Source: Lysobacter sp. (GTDB lineage: Bacteria > Pseudomonadota > Gammaproteobacteria > Xanthomonadales > Xanthomonadaceae). From it: a DNA stretch of 64,000 nt. The notes beneath the pieces were generated by a model. It did not search any database, had not been told where the DNA came from, and saw only the letters and a list, made by a program, of their open reading frames with translations. Positions 16,926 through 26,099 of the stretch are shown here, piece by piece. Numbering within the stretch: position 1 is the first letter of the stretch; every line of letters starts with the position of its first letter. A program made the translations under genes and the position numbers. The stretch spans positions 4,091,121 to 4,155,120 of the forward strand of contig JABFRN010000001.1 in assembly GCA_013141175.1 (NCBI GenBank). The letters are read 5' to 3'.

Positions 16926-19388
16926 TCAGGCTCCGGCCGCCAAGCGGCCACTTCCAGTCGGCTGAGCGGGGCGTTTGCCCGACCCTTTCCGATTGGTATA
17001 GAAGTCGTCGAGCCAGTCGTCCGGAAGCAGAGCGTCCTCGTGGACCCCCTTCTCCTGGGACTTGCTGGCAAGTACCTGCCGCAGAATCTCGATGTTGTCG
17101 GTCGAGGCGGAGATGACCGCCAACGCGTCGTCCATGCCACGGAGATTCAGCTGGCAAACACTCGATGCATGCCCCTGTTTGACCAGGAAGCAACGGGAAC
17201 GCTCATCCAGGCTTTTGATGACCTGATATTCGGCGTCGGTCAGTTTGAGACCATCGATGTAGTCCTCGCGGCTGGCGTTCGGATTCGGCAGGAGAATCAT
17301 CGTCGCGGTCTGTTCGATCAGCGCGGCTGCGATGGAGCTCTTCAGTGCGTCTTCAGGGCTCTGGGTCGCGAAAATACCGAGACCGTTCTGCTTACGAATG
17401 GTCTTTTGCTTGTTCTTTGCGAATTCCTTGAGTCCACCCTCGCCGTCGAGAATTTTCCAGAATTCGTCCATCACGTAGATGAGTGGACGCCCATCGATCA
17501 ATTCTTCGAGGCGGTGGAGCAGATAATTGATGATCGGCACCCGCACTTCCGGGTTGTCGATGATGTCGGTGTAATCGAAACCGATGATATTGGCTTTCTG
17601 GAGGTCGATGGTGTCGACGGGATTGTCGAAAACCCAACCGAGCGACCCCGAATTGGTCCATTTGCGCATACGCGCGAACAGCCCATCGTCGCCCATGTTC
17701 GGCAAGCTCTTCTGGAAGTTGGTCATGCTGCGCAGGTGCATCGGGGTATCGAGCATGTTTTCCACCGCACGGGAGATGTCTTCCTCGTCGCGGGAGGTGT
17801 AATCCTTCTTGCCGATCAGCACTTTGATGAGGCCGGCCAGGAATTGCACGTTGCTTTCGTTGCGCTGGCACTGGAACGGATTGAATCCGGTCGGCTCGCC
17901 GTTCTCGAGCGCGAGATAGTTGCCGCCGCAGGCGCGCACGAAGATCTCGGCACCGCGGTCCTTGTCGAAGAAGAAAATGGTGGGCGACGGGTTGTACTTC
18001 TGCACCTGGCTGAGCAGGAAGTTGATCAGCGCGGTCTTGCCTGTACCGGACTTGCCGATCACCATCGTATTGGCGATCGCCTTCTCGCCCAGCGAGTTTT
18101 CGGCCGGATGCGTCGCGTGGAAATTGAAGTAATAAGGCTGGCCGTTCGTGGTCTGCAGCGTGGTGACGCACTGGCCCCACGGATTGTTGTCGCGCTTGCC
18201 CGACGCGAAGTTGTGCAGCGGCGACAGGCCGAGAAAATTCAGCGAACTGACATTCGCGATGCGCGTACGGTATTTCCAGTTCGCCGGAAGCTGCGAATAG
18301 AAGGACGACGCGACTGCGAGATCCTCCTTTGCGGACACGAAACCGGCGTTGGACAGCTCGGCGCGCGTGGACGCGACGCGCTGCCCGAGGGTTTCCTGGC
18401 TTTCGGCGTAGATCGTCATCGTGAAGTGGTACTCGCCCAGCACGAAGTTGCCGGATGAGACCTGGTCCATCGCATAGTCCAACTCGACGATCTGACTCAG
18501 CGCCTTGTCGCCGGAGGAGATCATCATGCCCTTGGTGCGGTCGAGTACTTTCAACGCATCCTGGCGGCCCATCGGGCTGAAGGAGTGGGTCACGACGTAT
18601 TCGTAGTCGAGGTACTTCAGGCCGTTGAGGATGCCCGGGAAAGTCGCGTCGGCATACTCCTTGACGTTGAGGATCGCGCCGTAATGGTTGACGCCATTCG
18701 GGGAATTGATGACGAAGTCGCCGCTCTTCGAGGAGAACATGTGACGGCTGACGGGCAGGTAGTTGTAGATCGGAGAGTGCAGGACGGGAACCGGCTCTTC
18801 GATCCGATTGACGATATAACCGAGGAATTCAAGGGTTTCGGAGAACACCACCCCATTCGCGCCCTCGTACATGCCCAGGCGATAGGGGGAATAATCCTTG
18901 ATCACCGCTTCGACGTTGCCGGCGAGCTCCTGCAGCTTGGTGATCGACTGCTCTTCCTCGGCCTTGATCTTGGCGTGATCGCCCGACTTCTCCATGAAAC
19001 GCTTTCCGCCGACCACCGGACGATAAATCATCGTCATGTAGAGATCGTTCTGCATCATCTTCTGGGATGAGAGCGCGGAGTAGTAGGCATCCGACATCTC
19101 CTGATTGAAACGATGGCGGAAATTGCTCTTGACGTTCACGCGCCGACGGCGCCGGATATCGTGGATCCAGAATGCGACATTCACGAAGTCGGGCGCGCGC
19201 AAGGTCTGCAGCAACCGGTTGAAGGTGTTGTGCCGATGCTCGAGTTCCCATTCTTCCCGACCGACGAAGGGCAAGCCCTCGAGGTGCCAGGAAACCAGAT
19301 AGTCGCCATCGCGCGTCTTGACCACCGAGGGGGAGACATGCGAGGAGAACGGTATGAAATCGCTGATGGAAGTGTCGGGTGTGAACAT
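16926..19388 (-). CDS. virB4: T4SS ATPase VirB4
   Basis: 820 residues, the usual length. It is the large ATPase at the inner-membrane base of the T4SS that drives pilus assembly and substrate transfer. The N-terminal CagE/TrbE/VirB domain spans about 170-400. The C-terminal RecA-like domain has Walker A GKSGTGKT (about 445), Walker B LIYVMDEFW (about 638) and the GLGIFATQSPEDAL region. All motifs are intact. A 263-nt gap with a hairpin separates it from virB3, which is unusually long for this operon. Confidence 0.95.
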   Translation of the reverse strand: MFTPDTSISDFIPFSSHVSPSVVKTRDGDYLVSWHLEGLPFVGREEWELEHRHNTFNRLLQTLRAPDFVNVAFWIHDIRRRRRVNVKSNFRHRFNQEMSDAYYSALSSQKMMQNDLYMTMIYRPVVGGKRFMEKSGDHAKIKAEEEQSITKLQELAGNVEAVIKDYSPYRLGMYEGANGVVFSETLEFLGYIVNRIEEPVPVLHSPIYNYLPVSRHMFSSKSGDFVINSPNGVNHYGAILNVKEYADATFPGILNGLKYLDYEYVVTHSFSPMGRQDALKVLDRTKGMMISSGDKALSQIVELDYAMDQVSSGNFVLGEYHFTMTIYAESQETLGQRVASTRAELSNAGFVSAKEDLAVASSFYSQLPANWKYRTRIANVSSLNFLGLSPLHNFASGKRDNNPWGQCVTTLQTTNGQPYYFNFHATHPAENSLGEKAIANTMVIGKSGTGKTALINFLLSQVQKYNPSPTIFFFDKDRGAEIFVRACGGNYLALENGEPTGFNPFQCQRNESNVQFLAGLIKVLIGKKDYTSRDEEDISRAVENMLDTPMHLRSMTNFQKSLPNMGDDGLFARMRKWTNSGSLGWVFDNPVDTIDLQKANIIGFDYTDIIDNPEVRVPIINYLLHRLEELIDGRPLIYVMDEFWKILDGEGGLKEFAKNKQKTIRKQNGLGIFATQSPEDALKSSIAAALIEQTATMILLPNPNASREDYIDGLKLTDAEYQVIKSLDERSRCFLVKQGHASSVCQLNLRGMDDALAVISASTDNIEILRQVLASKSQEKGVHEDALLPDDWLDDFYTNRKGSGKRPAQPTGSGRLAAGA

Positions 19389-19606
19389 GCGCCTTCAGGG
19401 GTAGAGACTGACTATGAAACAGTTGGAAGAAGCGCTTCTCGGAACGGGACAGGACGAACCGCCTGCTCATTGACGTGAAACGGATGAAATCCCGGGCGGT
19501 TTCGGCCCGGCGCGTACGTTGACGGCGATCGGGTCCGCTACCGCTGGTATCAAGCATGACGCTGGGTTTTCGGTGCAGAAAACTTGTCTGGCGGTGTAAC
19601 GACGAC

Positions 19607-19644
19607 CCTCCCGGTGTCCTGCCTTGCGGAAGAACACCGGGAGG
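19607..19644 (-). other. Hairpin in the virB3-virB4 gap
   Basis: An 11-bp perfect inverted repeat (CCTCCCGGTGT, 19607-19617, with its complement at 19634-19644) has a 16-nt loop, within the 263-nt virB3-virB4 spacer. There is no clear T-tract. It could attenuate or process the virB transcript. The rest of the spacer (19389-19651) shows no gene. Confidence 0.5.
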
Positions 19645-19651
19645 AGCCGTT

Positions 19652-20047
19652 TCAAGCCGTTGTCGTGTTCCGACGGCCCGCAGGTTTCACCACGGGGCCG
19701 CTCAACCTTCCGCTGATGATATGCGGACCGGAAAACGACCGCTTGGCACCAGGCTGACTCTTGCGATATGCATTCGGCGAAAAAACCCATACGCCACCAT
19801 GCAACTTCCGGTTGCGCGCGCGCAGCCGGAACTGCAAATTCAGACCGAGCAGACGAAAGATCATTTCGTCCCTCTTTGCCATCATTCGCATGATGTAGAT
19901 GACGACGGGCTCCAGCAGAAGCAGGAAGATGTGAAAGTATATCGCGAGCAGGAACACCCCCCCGGCCCCGACGAAAAACGGGATATAGGGCACCCCCAGG
20001 AACATCGGGGGACGGGTGCAGCCACGGAACACGGCATTTCTGTTCAC
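19652..20047 (-). CDS. virB3: T4SS inner-membrane protein VirB3
   Basis: 131 residues. The N-terminus matches VirB3 (VFRGCTRPPMFLGVPYIPF), followed by a long hydrophobic region (about 25-55) and the typical RDEMIFRLLGLNLQFRLRARNR segment. The C-terminal 35 residues are basic and variable. VirB3 pairs with VirB4 at the inner membrane. It follows virB2 by 7 nt. Confidence 0.9.
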   Translation of the reverse strand: MNRNAVFRGCTRPPMFLGVPYIPFFVGAGGVFLLAIYFHIFLLLLEPVVIYIMRMMAKRDEMIFRLLGLNLQFRLRARNRKLHGGVWVFSPNAYRKSQPGAKRSFSGPHIISGRLSGPVVKPAGRRNTTTA

Positions 20048-20054
20048 GCCGGTA

Positions 20055-20420
20055 TCAGCAGCTGGCGGAAGCGTTGGTGTCGGACGACATCAGCATGGTG
20101 GCGATCGTGGTGGCACCACCGATCAACACCGCGCCGAGGAAGATCGGAGCCACGTCGGACAGGCGCTTGTGGGCGAACGCGATCTGGTAGCCGCAGAAAA
20201 TGATGGCGACGGTGATCACGAGGACCGAGATGAACTTCAGCATGCCTTCGATACCTTCGAAGAAGCTGTTGACGGTCGTGCAGGTATCACCGAAATCGAT
20301 GGCCTGGGCGAAGAGCAAATGGGGCATCGAGACCAGCGCGACGAACAGCATCGCTTTGAACATGCTCATCATACTGTTGACTGCAGTGCCCTTGGACACC
20401 GACTTCGAAAACTTCTTCAT
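20055..20420 (-). CDS. virB2: T4SS major pilin VirB2
   Basis: 121 residues. A long signal peptide (about 1-39, ending LLFAQA) is followed by a mature pilin with two membrane helices (about 58-80 and 90-110), typical of TrbC/VirB2. ATG at 20420 is preceded by AAGGAG 8 nt upstream. Cys47 and the C-terminal Cys121 are notable; cyclisation or a disulfide is possible but cannot be judged. Confidence 0.9.
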   Translation of the reverse strand: MKKFSKSVSKGTAVNSMMSMFKAMLFVALVSMPHLLFAQAIDFGDTCTTVNSFFEGIEGMLKFISVLVITVAIIFCGYQIAFAHKRLSDVAPIFLGAVLIGGATTIATMLMSSDTNASASC

Positions 20421-20516
20421 GACTACTCTCCTTTGGTTGGTGGGGTGAAACACTTGCGACGATTGCGTACTTGCGACAACTGCGTGCCCGGCCGGCATCG
20501 GCCCGGGGCACGGGGG

Positions 20517-21440
20517 TTAGAACACGAAAGCCTCATCTTGATCGGGGGCGCTGACGACGAACGCCTTGTCCCCGGCGGAGCCGCGTCGTTTGGCCGTGGC
20601 CGGTTCGTCGGCGGAAGCCGCCTGCGAAGCGACAACCTTGGCGACACCCGCGACACCTGCGGTCGGAACCGCGCGTCCGACCGCCTGGACAGGCTGGGGA
20701 GCGGGTGCGGGCACGGCGGTTTCGGCGACGGTGGCCTGGGGCATCGGGCCCGCCGCAAGGAATGAGGCGACCGGATCAACGAATTCGGTCCTGGACGGCA
20801 CCCGCTGCGTCCGGGACGGAGCGGCGGCGGCAGAAGGCGCAGCGGGGCTGGGCACCGACGGCACGGCCTGGGACTCGATGCTGGCCTGCTCCGCCGAAGA
20901 CGTGGGGTTGTAGAGCGGATGCCGGGCGACAGGTACCGTACGCCGGGCCGCGCGACCGACGACTTCGATCGCCGGCGAACTCGGCGACGTGTCGCCGCCT
21001 GCGCGCTCTTGGCGAACGGAAGCGTATATTTTCTGGACATATCCCTGACGGAAGCCCGTCGAGAAGTTGCCCGAATAGTAGCAACTGAATGACTTTCCCC
21101 AGTCGCCGTCCGCGCGCTTGTAGCACTCGGCCAGGATCCTGGAACCGGCCTTGAGATTGGCACAGGGTTCAAAGGCCTTCTCGTACGAGTCGAGGCCGTA
21201 CTTGTCCAGGTTGTAACGGTTCACCTGGGCCAGACCTATGGAGAAATTGAAGCCGCGGCCTTCAAGCATGCGGACGGTCGCGAGCGCTTCGGGAAGATTC
21301 TTGGGCTGACGGACCAAGCGACCGCCGACCACGCCGATGGCATAGGGGTTGTAGGAGGACTCGACACGCACGACGTGGTGCATGACCTCGGAAGGCACGG
21401 CCAGTCCCTGGCATCCCATGAGTTCAATTCCGGGCAACAA
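20517..21440 (-). CDS. virB1: T4SS lytic transglycosylase VirB1
   Basis: 307 residues. The SLT domain (about 15-130) has the catalytic Glu in RVESSYNPYAIG, then FSIGLAQVNRYN and the CYYSGN region; it locally opens peptidoglycan for T4SS assembly. The remaining 170 residues are an Ala/Pro/Ser-rich low-complexity tail, as in VirB1 proteins that release a C-terminal fragment. The start is TTG at 21440, supported by AGGAGG 8 nt upstream. No clear signal peptide is seen from this start, which is odd for a periplasmic enzyme. It is the first gene of the virB1-virB6 block. Confidence 0.88.
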   Translation of the reverse strand: MLPGIELMGCQGLAVPSEVMHHVVRVESSYNPYAIGVVGGRLVRQPKNLPEALATVRMLEGRGFNFSIGLAQVNRYNLDKYGLDSYEKAFEPCANLKAGSRILAECYKRADGDWGKSFSCYYSGNFSTGFRQGYVQKIYASVRQERAGGDTSPSSPAIEVVGRAARRTVPVARHPLYNPTSSAEQASIESQAVPSVPSPAAPSAAAAPSRTQRVPSRTEFVDPVASFLAAGPMPQATVAETAVPAPAPQPVQAVGRAVPTAGVAGVAKVVASQAASADEPATAKRRGSAGDKAFVVSAPDQDEAFVF

Positions 21441-21956
21441 GACGGAATCCTCCTGTCCGAGGCTGCGGTTCTGGTGCTGCAGTGGTGATCAAAATTCGGG
21501 GCATCCCCTGTCCTCCATTTGCCCGAACCAATGGTGTCCAGCCCTACTTCGACTGTCAACGAAATGCGTACCTGAAGATTACCTGAAAACACGAACCCCG
21601 TCTCAAATCAGGCCAGCGACCCCTTACTTCCAGCCTATTCCCGCCCATCAAGCCAAGCGGCACCCCCGCTTGCCGACCCCGCAGGTGAATGCCGTAAGAT
21701 CACGAACTGTCGGATCAAGGGGGAAGTGCATGCGGGAATGGCTCAGGAAGGTTGCAATTGAAACCAATCCGATGCGCATCCCGATCAATGCGATTCGTCC
21801 GCTGATACGGCCCACGAGGTCATGTCCCGAACGTACACCCATCGACTCCCCCACCGCTACCGCAGTGTGGGATTTGCGTACAGATATCTCCGACCTTCCT
21901 CTCCTCTCCGGGCCCAAGCCTCCCGGAGCTACTGAATATCCGCAGGACGCCGCCTC
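21441..21956. other. Divergent virB1/virD4 intergenic region
   Basis: 516 bp separate the divergent virB operon and virD4, so both promoters should lie here. The region contains an exact 8-bp direct repeat with 11-bp spacing (21569-21587, listed separately) and a possible small ORF at 21730-21960. Longer frames across it have no coding character that I can defend. Confidence 0.6.
21569..21587. promoter_or_regulatory. Candidate regulator-binding direct repeat for T4SS genes
   Basis: TACCTGAA occurs twice, exactly 11 bp apart (21569-21576 and 21580-21587), between virB1 and virD4. One-helical-turn direct repeats are the usual site form for OmpR/CpxR-type response regulators, and T4SS control by CpxR has been reported in Xanthomonas. 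The regulator here is not known; this is inference from spacing alone. Confidence 0.4.
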
Positions 21957-21960
21957 GTGA
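21730..21960 (+). CDS. Doubtful small ORF upstream of virD4
   Basis: A possible 76-residue frame (MREWLRKVAIETNPMRIPIN…) starts at ATG 21730 after an AGGGGGAAG stretch and stops in a GTGA overlap with the virD4 start. The ribosome site and overlap argue for it; the Pro/Thr/Arg-rich sequence without domain, signal or membrane segment argues against. It may only be leader sequence of virD4. Confidence 0.25.
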   Translation: MREWLRKVAIETNPMRIPINAIRPLIRPTRSCPERTPIDSPTATAVWDLRTDISDLPLLSGPKPPGATEYPQDAAS

Positions 21961-23654
21961 GCACGCAGAAATCCAATACCATCGGCAAACTCTTTTTCCT
22001 TTTGGCGCTGTTGCTGCTTGTCGTGGCCGGGGGGCTGTATCTCTCCGGCTATATCGTGCTGATGCAATTCAAGCTCTCCCATGTCCCGCTGTCCTGGGAC
22101 ACATGGCTCCACTACTACAAAGCCATCGACCAGCCGCAGGTCCGGCCGTTCGTGAAGAAGATCGAGCTCAGCGGCATGATCGGCTTCGGCACGCCGTTCG
22201 TGCTCTGGATGGGCCTCGTCTTCCTGGTGCTGAAACCCAGGGGGCAGGCGCTTCACGGCGACGCCCGTTTCGCGACCGGGGGCGATCTGGCAGGCAAAGG
22301 CATGTTCAAGCCGGAGCAGAACGGCATCGTGGTCGGCAAGTTCGGTGGCAAGTTGCTGAGACTGAGCGGCCAGCAATTCGTGATCCTGGCGGCGCCGACA
22401 CGCTCCGGCAAGGGCGTGGGCATCGTCATCCCGAACCTCCTCGACTACCAGGAATCGCTGGTGGTGCTGGACATCAAACAGGAAAACTTCGACCTGACCA
22501 GCGGCTGGCGTGCGAGCGTCGGCCACGAGATCTATCTGTTCAATCCGTTCGCGGAAGACCGCCGCAGCCATCGCTGGAACCCGCTGACCTACGTCTCCAG
22601 CGATCCCGCGTTCCGCGTGTCCGACCTGATGAGCATCGCGGCGATGCTGTATCCGGACGGCGCCGAGGACCAGAAATTCTGGGTCAGCCAGGCGCGCAAC
22701 GCGTTCATGGCGTTCACCCTGTACCTGTTCGAGAAATACGACGATGACCAGAAGATCGGTTTCCCGTTCTCGAAGCCGCCTTCGCTCGGTGCGATCTACC
22801 GGCTGTCCTCGGGCGACGGGCAGAGCGAGCTCAAGCCGTTCCTGAAGGACCTGGCGCAGCGTCCGTTCCTCAGCAGCCATGCCAAGACCGCGTTCTCCGG
22901 CATGCTGTCGCAGGCGGACGAGACCTTCGCATCGATCCTCGGTACCTTCAAGGAACCGCTGAACGCGTTCATCAACCCGATCCTCGACGCGGTGACCAGC
23001 GCCGACGATTTCCTGCTGACCGACGTGCGCAAGAAGAAGATGACGATCTACATCGGCATCCAGCCCAACAAGCTGGCCGAGAGCCGACTGATCATCAACC
23101 TGTTCTTCAGCCAGCTGATCAACCTCAACACCAAGGAACTGCCGCAGAACAACAAGGAGCTGAAGCACCAGTGCCTGTTGCTGATGGACGAATTCACCTC
23201 GATCGGCAAGGTCGACATCATCTCCACCGCCGTGTCGTACATGGCCGGCTACAACATCCGCCTGCTGCCGATCATCCAGAGCATGTCGCAGCTCGATGCC
23301 ACGTACGGCAAGGACCTGTCGCGCACGATGATCACCAACCATGCGCTGCAGATCGTCTACGCCCCGCGCGAACAGCAGGACGCCAACGACTATTCCGAGA
23401 TGCTCGGCTACACCACCGTCAAGAAGGACAGCTTCACCCGCGGACGCGAATTCTCGCGCAGCGAATCCGAGGAACGGCGTGCGCTGATGCTGCCCCAGGA
23501 ATTGAAGGCGATCGGTTTCGACAAGGAGATCTTCTTCTACGAAGGCATTCCCCACCCGGTGCTGTGCGACAAGATCAAATACTTCCAGGACCGTTACTTC
23601 ACCGCGCGGCTCTTGCCTGCGGTCAAGATCGAGCCGATGGTGATCAAGCTCTGA
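21957..23654 (+). CDS. virD4: T4SS coupling protein VirD4
   Basis: 565 residues. Two N-terminal membrane segments (about 10-35 and 72-92) anchor a hexameric cytosolic ATPase that recruits substrates to the T4SS channel. Walker A is APTRSGKGVG (about 147-156) and Walker B is LLLMDEF (about 408). Between them lies the all-alpha domain that in Xanthomonas VirD4 binds the C-terminal signal of antibacterial effectors. GTG start at 21957. It is transcribed away from virB1-virB6, whereas in Xanthomonas citri virD4 is in the same direction and next to virB7; here virB7-virB11 are absent. Confidence 0.94.
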   Translation: MSTQKSNTIGKLFFLLALLLLVVAGGLYLSGYIVLMQFKLSHVPLSWDTWLHYYKAIDQPQVRPFVKKIELSGMIGFGTPFVLWMGLVFLVLKPRGQALHGDARFATGGDLAGKGMFKPEQNGIVVGKFGGKLLRLSGQQFVILAAPTRSGKGVGIVIPNLLDYQESLVVLDIKQENFDLTSGWRASVGHEIYLFNPFAEDRRSHRWNPLTYVSSDPAFRVSDLMSIAAMLYPDGAEDQKFWVSQARNAFMAFTLYLFEKYDDDQKIGFPFSKPPSLGAIYRLSSGDGQSELKPFLKDLAQRPFLSSHAKTAFSGMLSQADETFASILGTFKEPLNAFINPILDAVTSADDFLLTDVRKKKMTIYIGIQPNKLAESRLIINLFFSQLINLNTKELPQNNKELKHQCLLLMDEFTSIGKVDIISTAVSYMAGYNIRLLPIIQSMSQLDATYGKDLSRTMITNHALQIVYAPREQQDANDYSEMLGYTTVKKDSFTRGREFSRSESEERRALMLPQELKAIGFDKEIFFYEGIPHPVLCDKIKYFQDRYFTARLLPAVKIEPMVIKL

Positions 23655-23727
23655 GGCGACTGCGGCGCCCGGCCACCCGTGCGCCGCTAACCGTTATGAT
23701 CGGCGGGAAGCCATCGAGGATCCCGCC

Positions 23728-25041
23728 ATGCATCGTTCCGTACCCGCCGCCGCTGTCGCGGTTCTCTGCCTCGCACCGCTGCACGCCACTGCCGCGGAGA
23801 TCGCGCTCCAGTGCGAGCATCTTTTCGACAGCCGCAAGGCGCAGATGCTGGGCGCGCATACGGTGATCGTGCGCGACGGCAGGATCGCCGAAGTCCGCAC
23901 CGGGCGCGTCGAGATCGCCGGTGCGAACACCATCGACCTCGCCGGGCATACCTGCACACCCGGCTGGACCGACCTGCACGTGCATCTCGGCGAAGAGTCG
24001 AGCCCGCGCGCCTATGAGGAAGAGTTCCGGCTCGACCAGATCGATTTCGCATTCCGCTCGGTCGGCTATGCGCGCAAGACGCTGATGGCCGGTTTCACCA
24101 GCGTGCGCGATCTCGGTGGCGAAGTCGCCCCGCATCTGCGCGATGCGATCAATCAGGGCCTGATCGAAGGCCCGCGCATCTGGGCCGCCGGCAAGGCCAT
24201 CGGTACCACCGGTGGTCACGCCGACCCCACCAACGGTTACAACTCGACCCTCGCCCACATGATCGGTCCGCCCGGCCCAATCGAGGGCATCGTCAATTCG
24301 GTCGACGATGCGCGCCAAGCGGTACGCCAGCGCTACAAGGAAGGCAGCGACGTCATCAAGATCACCGCCACCGGCGGCGTGCTGAGCTATGCGAAATCGG
24401 GGGATGCGCCGCAGTTCACGGTGGACGAAATCCGCGCGGTGGTCGATACCGCACGCGATTACGGCTACCGGGTCGCCGCGCATTCGCACGGTGCCGAAGG
24501 CATGAAACGCGCGGTGCTCGGCGGCGTGACCAGCATCGAGCACGGCACCTACATGAACGACGAGATCATGGCGCTGATGAAGCAGAAAGGCACCTGGTAT
24601 GTGCCGACGATCACCGCCGGCCGCTTCGTCGCCGACAAAGCGAAGATCGACGGTTATTTTCCCGATGTCATCCGGCCGAAGGCCGCGCGCATCGGCGCGC
24701 TGATCCAGGACACCGCCACCCGGGCCTACAAGTCCGGCGTGAAGATCGCCTTCGGCACCGATTCTGGGGTCAGCCCGCACGGCGACAATGCGCATGAATT
24801 CGTGTTGATGGTCGAGGCCGGCATACCAGCGACGTACGCGCTGCAATCGGCAACCCTGCTCGCCGCCGAAGTGCTGGGCGTCGACGATCAGGGGACGATC
24901 GAATCAGGCAAGCGCGCCGATATCGTGGCGATGCCCGGCGATCCGCTGAAGGACATCGGTGTGGTGATGAACGTCGACTTCGTGATGAAGGACGGTGTGA
25001 TCTACAGGCACACCGCGACCGAACGCGCGGGAGCCCGATGA
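23728..25041 (+). CDS. Exported amidohydrolase (Xaa-Pro dipeptidase/imidazolonepropionase-like)
   Basis: 437 residues with a signal peptide (about 1-22, ending ATAA). Metal-dependent amidohydrolase motifs are in order: DLHVHL (metal His pair, about 87-92), KITATGG with the Lys expected to be carboxylated, HSHG, EHGTYM, and the late GTDSG Asp. The best match is the subgroup that cleaves Xaa-Pro or cyclic dipeptide-type substrates; the exact substrate cannot be read from sequence. It is followed by an overlapping SemiSWEET gene. Confidence 0.85.
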   Translation: MHRSVPAAAVAVLCLAPLHATAAEIALQCEHLFDSRKAQMLGAHTVIVRDGRIAEVRTGRVEIAGANTIDLAGHTCTPGWTDLHVHLGEESSPRAYEEEFRLDQIDFAFRSVGYARKTLMAGFTSVRDLGGEVAPHLRDAINQGLIEGPRIWAAGKAIGTTGGHADPTNGYNSTLAHMIGPPGPIEGIVNSVDDARQAVRQRYKEGSDVIKITATGGVLSYAKSGDAPQFTVDEIRAVVDTARDYGYRVAAHSHGAEGMKRAVLGGVTSIEHGTYMNDEIMALMKQKGTWYVPTITAGRFVADKAKIDGYFPDVIRPKAARIGALIQDTATRAYKSGVKIAFGTDSGVSPHGDNAHEFVLMVEAGIPATYALQSATLLAAEVLGVDDQGTIESGKRADIVAMPGDPLKDIGVVMNVDFVMKDGVIYRHTATERAGAR

Positions 25042-25295
25042 TGGCGAACATGGAATGGGCCGGCTATCTGGCCGCCGTGATGACCACCCTCGCCTTCGTG
25101 CCGCAAGCGATCAAGACCATCCGCACGAAGGACACGCGAGGCATCTCGTTGGGAATGTACGTGGTCTTCACCGCCGGCATCGCGATGTGGCTGGTCTACG
25201 GCATCGCGTTGGATTCGATACCGATGATCCTCGCGAACGTCGTGACCTTCCTGCTGTCGGCGACGATCCTGGGGCTGAAGCTCAAGCACGGCTGA
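25038..25295 (+). CDS. SemiSWEET-type sugar transporter
   Basis: 85 residues with three membrane helices, one triple-helix bundle of the MtN3/PQ-loop family; two copies form the transporter. Signature features are the PQ motif (FVPQAIKTIRTKDTRGIS) and the central GIAMWLVYGIALDS. Bacterial SemiSWEETs move small sugars by facilitated diffusion. ATG at 25038 overlaps the amidohydrolase stop. Its end overlaps the converging DUF998 gene by 14 bp. Confidence 0.9.
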   Translation: MMANMEWAGYLAAVMTTLAFVPQAIKTIRTKDTRGISLGMYVVFTAGIAMWLVYGIALDSIPMILANVVTFLLSATILGLKLKHG

Positions 25296-25884
25296 GCGGC
25301 GCTTCCCGGCCGACCCGCATCCCCCAGACGAACCAGGCCACGAACGCCAACCGTGGCGCGAACGCCGCCATCGCCCCCGGCCACGGCAGCAATGCCAGCG
25401 CCAGCGTTGCGACCGCCAACACCGCCGTCGCCCGCCTGAACCCACGCGAAGGCCCACCGGTCGCGAGCAGTCCGCCCGCAGCCGCGAAAGCGATCCACCA
25501 CACGGTCCACGCCAGCGCATGCAGCGCGTTGGCCTGAGCGCCGAGGTCGTCCGGATCGAGCGGGAACAGGCCCTGCGCGGCGAACGCCAGCGCCGACAGC
25601 ACACCGAGTTGCGTACCGATCCGCGCGCGCCAGCCTGTCGTTGCCGGCAACGACGAACGCATCGTCCAGCACACGACCGCCACCGACAATCCCGGCAGTA
25701 CGAAGGCGAAAATATTGAACGCCAGCGCCCGCGGAATGCCGACGGCGCCGAGCAGCGCCAAGGGCTGTTCGCGATGCGAATAGCCGCCGAGCATCGCGCC
25801 GAAAAGCGTCGCAGCGCTGACGAACATGGCGAGTGCAGCCAGGCCGCAGAATCGCGAGGCGCGGTTCATGGCCGCTGTCTTCAC
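25282..25884 (-). CDS. DUF998 family membrane protein
   Basis: About 200 residues with five to six membrane segments ([58 protein letters not shown] and others), as in DUF998. The GTG at 25884 overlaps the stop of the Xre gene (GTGA) with AAGGAA 5 nt upstream and is preferred; ATG at 25869 is the alternative. It is the last gene of the four-gene Xre/membrane operon. Function unknown. Confidence 0.75.
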   Translation of the reverse strand: MKTAAMNRASRFCGLAALAMFVSAATLFGAMLGGYSHREQPLALLGAVGIPRALAFNIFAFVLPGLSVAVVCWTMRSSLPATTGWRARIGTQLGVLSALAFAAQGLFPLDPDDLGAQANALHALAWTVWWIAFAAAGGLLATGGPSRGFRRATAVLAVATLALALLPWPGAMAAFAPRLAFVAWFVWGMRVGREAPLSRA

Positions 25885-26099
25885 TGGATTTCCTTCCACT
25901 GGAACACGTCCTCGACGCTTACGCCGAATGTCCGCGCGATCCGGAACGCCAATTCCAACGATGGCGCGTAGCGCCCGGCCTCCAGTGCGATGATCGTCTG
26001 CCGGGTCACGCCACAGGCTTGAGCGAGCGCTTCCTGGGTCATCTCACCGCGCTCGAACCGGAAGCGGCGGATGTGGTTGGCGATCGGCGTCGCAGTCAT
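25881..26099 (-). CDS. Small Xre-family transcriptional regulator
   Basis: 72 residues, entirely one HTH_3 domain ([47 protein letters not shown]). This compact form is typical of the regulators that go with DUF2178-type or similar membrane proteins. ATG at 26099 overlaps the upstream gene's stop. It probably controls its own operon; a candidate operator is at 27184-27207. Confidence 0.9.
   Translation of the reverse strand: MTATPIANHIRRFRFERGEMTQEALAQACGVTRQTIIALEAGRYAPSLELAFRIARTFGVSVEDVFQWKEIQ

Noticed and set aside
19467..19790. A minus-strand frame between virB4 and virB3
   Set aside because: Overlaps virB3 out of frame and has no signal or family features; treated as spacer.
21648..23555. 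A 635-codon minus-strand frame
   Set aside because: Antisense to virD4, whose Walker motifs are intact.
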